From Desulfobacteraceae bacterium (GTDB lineage: Bacteria > Desulfobacterota > DSM-4660 > Desulfatiglandales > Desulfatiglandaceae): a stretch of 9,310 nucleotides of DNA. This document shows, piece by piece, positions 6,838-9,310 of the stretch (position 1 is its first letter; each line of letters begins with the position of its first letter). Location of the stretch: the NCBI GenBank assembly GCA_011048855.1, contig DSCZ01000328.1, positions 1 to 9,310 of the forward strand, in the 5' to 3' direction. The translations under genes were made by a program, and so were the position numbers. The notes beneath the pieces were generated by a model, which had not been told where the DNA came from, did not search any database, and saw only the letters and a program-made list of their open reading frames with translations.

Positions 6838-7284
6838 TCACCCGACCTTGATCTTAACCCCGTCGGCAAGGCCCGGGTCTTTTTTAGGCATCGATATCAA
6901 AAGAACGCCGTTTTTGAAACTCGCAGATGCACGCTCGGAATCAACACGGCAGGGCAGATGCAGTACGCGGGAAAACGAAGCGCGCCGGCTTCGAAAATAC
7001 CGGAACCCGTCTCCTCCCCGTCTCCTTCCGCTCTTCCACTCCGCCTGAATAGCGAGGCGGTTTCCAGAAATAGACAGGTCCAGCTCGTCGGCACTGAAAC
7101 CCGGCAAGTAAGCTCTGACCTCCAGGCTGCCCCCCCGGTCTGTCATTTCGATGCGCGGATCCCCAGCCCATTCGGAGAACCCCGGATCGATCCCGAAACT
7201 TGACCAGCACCGTTCAAACAACCGGTCCATCTCCCTTCGAATCCTGTCCATCTCCTCGTTTTTCCAAAGGATCAGCTTTGACAT
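6838..7284 (-). CDS. Small heat-shock protein, Hsp20/alpha-crystallin family
   Basis: This 148-residue ATP-independent chaperone binds unfolding proteins and holds them for refolding or degradation. It has a charged N-terminal helix (KNEEMDRIRREMDRLFE, 8-24) and an alpha-crystallin domain from about residue 43 to 136. That domain contains AYLPGF (58-63), FSRVLHLP (104-111) and the family hallmark A-x-x-x-N-G-V-L within ASASFKNGVLLISMPK (119-134). A C-terminal I/V-x-I/V-type motif (KIKV, 144-147) fits the oligomer-forming tail. The length is typical. The ATG at 7284 follows a GGGG-type ribosome site at 7292-7295. The stop lies 32 bases before the favoured lon-like start, and overlaps the alternative GTG by 4 bases. 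No heat-shock promoter or CIRCE element is visible just upstream. Confidence 0.93.
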   Translation of the reverse strand: MSKLILWKNEEMDRIRREMDRLFERCWSSFGIDPGFSEWAGDPRIEMTDRGGSLEVRAYLPGFSADELDLSISGNRLAIQAEWKSGRRRGGDGFRYFRSRRASFSRVLHLPCRVDSERASASFKNGVLLISMPKKDPGLADGVKIKVG

Positions 7285-7329
7285 CTTTTCACCCCTTTGA
7301 CCAAACTCCGCGTGTCTGAGGGACTCTCT

Positions 7330-7713
7330 CTATGCCTTTTTTTCAAGAAGCTCTATTGTCAAGTCCTCCGGTCCCTCGAAAAACGCTATTCGCATTGTCT
7401 GGTCGATCTCTTTCGGAGGAAGCGAAAATTTATATCCTTTTCCGCTTAGTCTCTCATATTCCTTATCCAGATCATCCACGCCTATCCCTATGTGATGATA
7501 GCCGTGTATTCCCTGATCTGCAGCCGCAAGCTCTTCATTTTCCTTTAAAACTCTTAGGTTGATCTTGGAACCGTTAAGATTGAGGGTAGCACCGTCCACG
7601 CCCCCGAATTTTTTTATCCCGACCAGTTCAGCTTCGAAATTGCCTGTAAAAAACTCGATTATTTCCTCAAGATTACGGCATACCAGATGAATGTGATCCA
7701 ATGTGTAGCCCAT
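7330..7713 (-). CDS. VOC-fold (glyoxalase/bleomycin-resistance type) protein
   Basis: This 127-residue protein of the vicinal oxygen chelate superfamily has two beta-alpha-beta modules (about 3-60 and 70-125). Each begins with the family pattern: DHIHLVCRNLEE (6-17) and HHIGIGVDDLD (73-83). Likely metal ligands are H7, H74 and E121 (TIELLE); the fourth expected position, in the strand INLRVL, has no clear Glu or Gln. The family includes glyoxalase I, methylmalonyl-CoA epimerase and thiol transferases. The reaction cannot be fixed from sequence alone; the short length and missing ligand do not match a textbook epimerase. The ATG at 7713 follows GGGAGG (7723-7728) by 9 bases. It ends 45 bases before hsp20 and is probably the first gene of the VOC-hsp20-lon-Cys-rich operon. 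Confidence 0.85.
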   Translation of the reverse strand: MGYTLDHIHLVCRNLEEIIEFFTGNFEAELVGIKKFGGVDGATLNLNGSKINLRVLKENEELAAADQGIHGYHHIGIGVDDLDKEYERLSGKGYKFSLPPKEIDQTMRIAFFEGPEDLTIELLEKKA

Positions 7714-7758
7714 TTATTGTTTCCTCCCGTTAGATTGATTTTCACCCATCGTTTGTGA

Positions 7759-7788
7759 ATGTAACTTAAACTTTTGATCTCTCGACAA
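7759..7788 (-). promoter_or_regulatory. Weak candidate promoter for the VOC-hsp20-lon operon
   Basis: In the 107-base gap before the VOC gene, the minus strand has TTGTCG (7788-7783), then 18 bases, then TTACAT (7764-7759), about 45 bases from the start codon. The -35 box is fair but the -10 box is poor. The rest of the gap shows no convincing terminator for the upstream permease gene and no heat-shock sigma motif. Confidence 0.2.
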
Positions 7789-7820
7789 GCCTCAGGACCC
7801 GAAGACAGGCCGTACTTGTT

Positions 7821-8675
7821 TTACTTCGAGCGCCTAGCGAAATACAGATTAACCAGGGCAAGCAGCGACGTACCGGTGATCAGCAGAAACGAAATGGCAT
7901 TGATGACCGGTGTGCTCCCGTCTCTAACCTGCAGGTACAGATTGATCGGAAGGGTAGCCTCCGAACCGACGAGAAAAAGTGTCGTGTTGAAATTTTCGAA
8001 AGACATCAAAAATGCCACCGCAGCACCGCCGATAACGGCAGGGCGCAGGAACCTGAGCGTTATATGCCAGATCACCGCCAGCCTCCCCGCACCCAGATTG
8101 AGCGCAGCCTCTTCCAGGGTGTGGTCAAATTTTTTCAACCTGGCGGAAACGATCAATGTCACCAGCGTTGCAATAAACGCGAACTGGCCGAGAACCACGA
8201 GCCAGAATCCAGGCCTGAAAAGACTCACGTCGAGATTGAAGCGTTCTTCGAAAAATATCCCCAGCGTTGTAGAAAAAAGAAGGATGGAAATCCCGAGTAT
8301 CACACCCGGAATAACCAGCGGTGAAAGCATCAGGAAATACAGTGCCTGCTTGAACCGGAACTCCTCCTGTTCGAAAAGGAACGCCCCGCAGGTTCCGACC
8401 GCGGTGGCGAGCAGCGTCACGAAGAAAGCAACCCTGGCACTCACCCATATGCTGTCGAGATTAATCCTGTCGTGGAATATCCCCACGCGATCGGAACGGT
8501 CAGCGAAAAACCAGTCCAGCGTGAACCCTTTCCACGGCAGGGAAGGAAACTGACTGTCGTTGAAGGCAAGGACGCAGGTAACCACCAGCGGCGCAAAAAG
8601 AAACGCAAAGTACAGCGCCACGTAAACCTTGAAAACAATCGTATAGGGCCTGGGATTTGGAAGCGTTCGTATCAT
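7821..8675 (-). CDS. Polyamine-type ABC transporter permease (PotC-like)
   Basis: This 284-residue inner-membrane permease has about six hydrophobic segments, the first at about residues 15-37. It resembles PotC of spermidine/putrescine importers. The ATPase-docking EAA loop is LEEAALNLGAG...ITLRFLRPAV (about 187-214). A later SFENFNTTLF stretch (225-234) matches the position of the PotC signature in this region. It would form the channel together with the PotB-like subunit. The start is the ATG at 8675, which overlaps the stop of the upstream permease (ATGA, 8675-8672). A longer frame upstream would only translate the other permease gene out of frame. Substrate is not certain: this family also moves other small solutes. 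No binding-protein gene follows; the next gene is a VOC protein 107 bases on. Confidence 0.88.
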   Translation of the reverse strand: MIRTLPNPRPYTIVFKVYVALYFAFLFAPLVVTCVLAFNDSQFPSLPWKGFTLDWFFADRSDRVGIFHDRINLDSIWVSARVAFFVTLLATAVGTCGAFLFEQEEFRFKQALYFLMLSPLVIPGVILGISILLFSTTLGIFFEERFNLDVSLFRPGFWLVVLGQFAFIATLVTLIVSARLKKFDHTLEEAALNLGAGRLAVIWHITLRFLRPAVIGGAAVAFLMSFENFNTTLFLVGSEATLPINLYLQVRDGSTPVINAISFLLITGTSLLALVNLYFARRSK

Positions 8676-9310
8676 TGCACCACCCTGGACAGTTTCTGCC
8701 GCGTGACTTTCAGCCCCGTCCATATAACGACCGATGAAAGAAGCAGCAGCAGAAAGCCGAATGCCGAGCCCTGGTTCCAGTTGAAGCTGGCGATGAACTG
8801 ATTGTATATCTGCTCCGTGAACCACAGAGAATTTTTGCCGCCCATCAGGTTCGGCGTCAGGTAGTTGCCCAGCGTCAACATGAAAACCACGATCGAGCCC
8901 GAAACAATCCCCGGCGTGGCATGGGGAATTATGATCCTGAATATTATCGATGACATGCCGCCCCCAAGGTCGGTGGCGGCCTCAATCAGCCCGTCGTCCA
9001 GGCTCTCGAGCACCGAAATAAGCGGCACCACCATGAAAAGCATCGAAGTATATACGAGCCCCATTATCATCGTCGCATCGTTATAGAGCATTTCGACCGG
9101 GCGGGTAAACAGGCCGAGACTCAACAGGAAATGATTTATAACACCGCTTTCCCTGAGTAGAATCATCCAGCCGTAGACCCTCACCAGTTCGCTGACCCAG
9201 AACGGCAGGAGCAGCAGCACGGTCATAAAACCCCGAAAACGGGGGGCGGCGACCTTCGTGATGTAAAAGGCCACCGGAAGAGCGACAACGAACGTGAGAA
9301 AAGTCACAAG
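8672..9310 (-). CDS. Polyamine-type ABC transporter permease (PotB-like), N terminus cut by window edge
   Basis: This is the upstream permease partner of the PotC-like subunit. The frame is open through base 9310, and the GTG at 9307 encodes an internal Val, so roughly 70-90 N-terminal residues are missing compared with the usual PotB length. The visible 212 residues contain several hydrophobic segments, beginning VALPVAFYI, and the EAA loop DDGLIEAATDLGGG...RIIIPHATPGIVSG. The stretch LTLGNYLTPNLMGG fits the PotB family (compare SxGxFVxPxLLGG). It ends in a 4-base overlap with the PotC-like gene, a typical translationally coupled arrangement. The ATPase (PotA) and solute-binding protein (PotD) would be expected upstream, beyond the window. 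Confidence 0.88.
   Translation of the reverse strand, partial: LVTFLTFVVALPVAFYITKVAAPRFRGFMTVLLLLPFWVSELVRVYGWMILLRESGVINHFLLSLGLFTRPVEMLYNDATMIMGLVYTSMLFMVVPLISVLESLDDGLIEAATDLGGGMSSIIFRIIIPHATPGIVSGSIVVFMLTLGNYLTPNLMGGKNSLWFTEQIYNQFIASFNWNQGSAFGFLLLLLSSVVIWTGLKVTRQKLSRVVQ

Noticed and set aside
4319..6841. Classical LonA protease
   Set aside because: There is no LonA N-terminal substrate domain, the P-loop differs, and the helical region and GGYLVFNLLDA segment fit the AAA_32/Lon_C type instead.
7794..7815. Possible terminator after the PotC-like gene
   Set aside because: Only a 4-bp GCCT/AGGC pairing with inner mismatches can form, and no T-run follows.
7714..7820. Heat-shock sigma promoter or CIRCE repeat upstream of the hsp20 operon
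   Set aside because: No CCCCAT-type -10 box and no CIRCE inverted repeat are present; only a weak general promoter candidate was found.
7774..8553. Long open frame on the plus strand opposite the PotC-like gene
   Set aside because: It is Ser/Arg/Thr-rich, lacks family features, and mirrors a membrane protein gene whose hydrophobic codons read as such residues on the other strand.

Overview
The window holds nine protein genes packed almost end to end. The longest stretch without a gene is about 107 bases. I saw no RNA genes, insertion sequences, CRISPR arrays or phage genes. The base composition is moderately GC-rich. The gene set (indolepyruvate:ferredoxin oxidoreductase, a MenA-type prenyltransferase, a Lon-family protease with a small heat-shock protein, and a Cys-rich metal-binding-type protein) suggests a strictly anaerobic bacterium, perhaps a Desulfobacterota or Syntrophobacterales-like organism. 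That assignment is inference from gene content and protein style, not from a marker gene.

Plus strand, 1-3800: a four-gene run. The 3' part of iorA (cut by the left edge) is followed by iorB. Together they encode the two subunits of indolepyruvate:ferredoxin oxidoreductase, which oxidatively decarboxylates aryl-pyruvates from aromatic amino acids to aryl-acetyl-CoA and reduces ferredoxin. Next comes a MenA/UbiA-type membrane prenyltransferase and then a CPBP-type intramembrane protease-like protein, whose most likely start is a TTG overlapping the prenyltransferase stop codon.

Minus strand, 3793-7713, read right to left: a VOC-fold protein, a small heat-shock protein (Hsp20), a large Lon-family AAA protease and a small Cys-rich protein. 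Gaps are short and two of the junctions are 4-base overlaps or near-overlaps, so this looks like one operon with a protein quality-control core. The Cys-rich gene is split between two reading frames. The join falls on a T TTT TTC run that matches a classical -1 slippery heptamer, so it is either a real indel, a sequencing error, or programmed frameshifting.

Minus strand, 7821-9310: two permease subunits of a polyamine-type (PotB/PotC) ABC importer, linked by an ATGA overlap. The potB-like gene is cut by the right edge, and its ATPase and binding protein are not in view.

The plus-strand and minus-strand blocks converge and overlap by 8 bases at 3793-3800, leaving no room for an ordinary intergenic terminator. 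I found no convincing novel system. The observations most worth checking are the frameshifted Cys-rich gene, a Cys-to-His change in a predicted iron-sulfur motif of IorA, a degenerate P-loop in the Lon-like protease, and mutually exclusive hairpins at the lon/Cys-rich gene junction.
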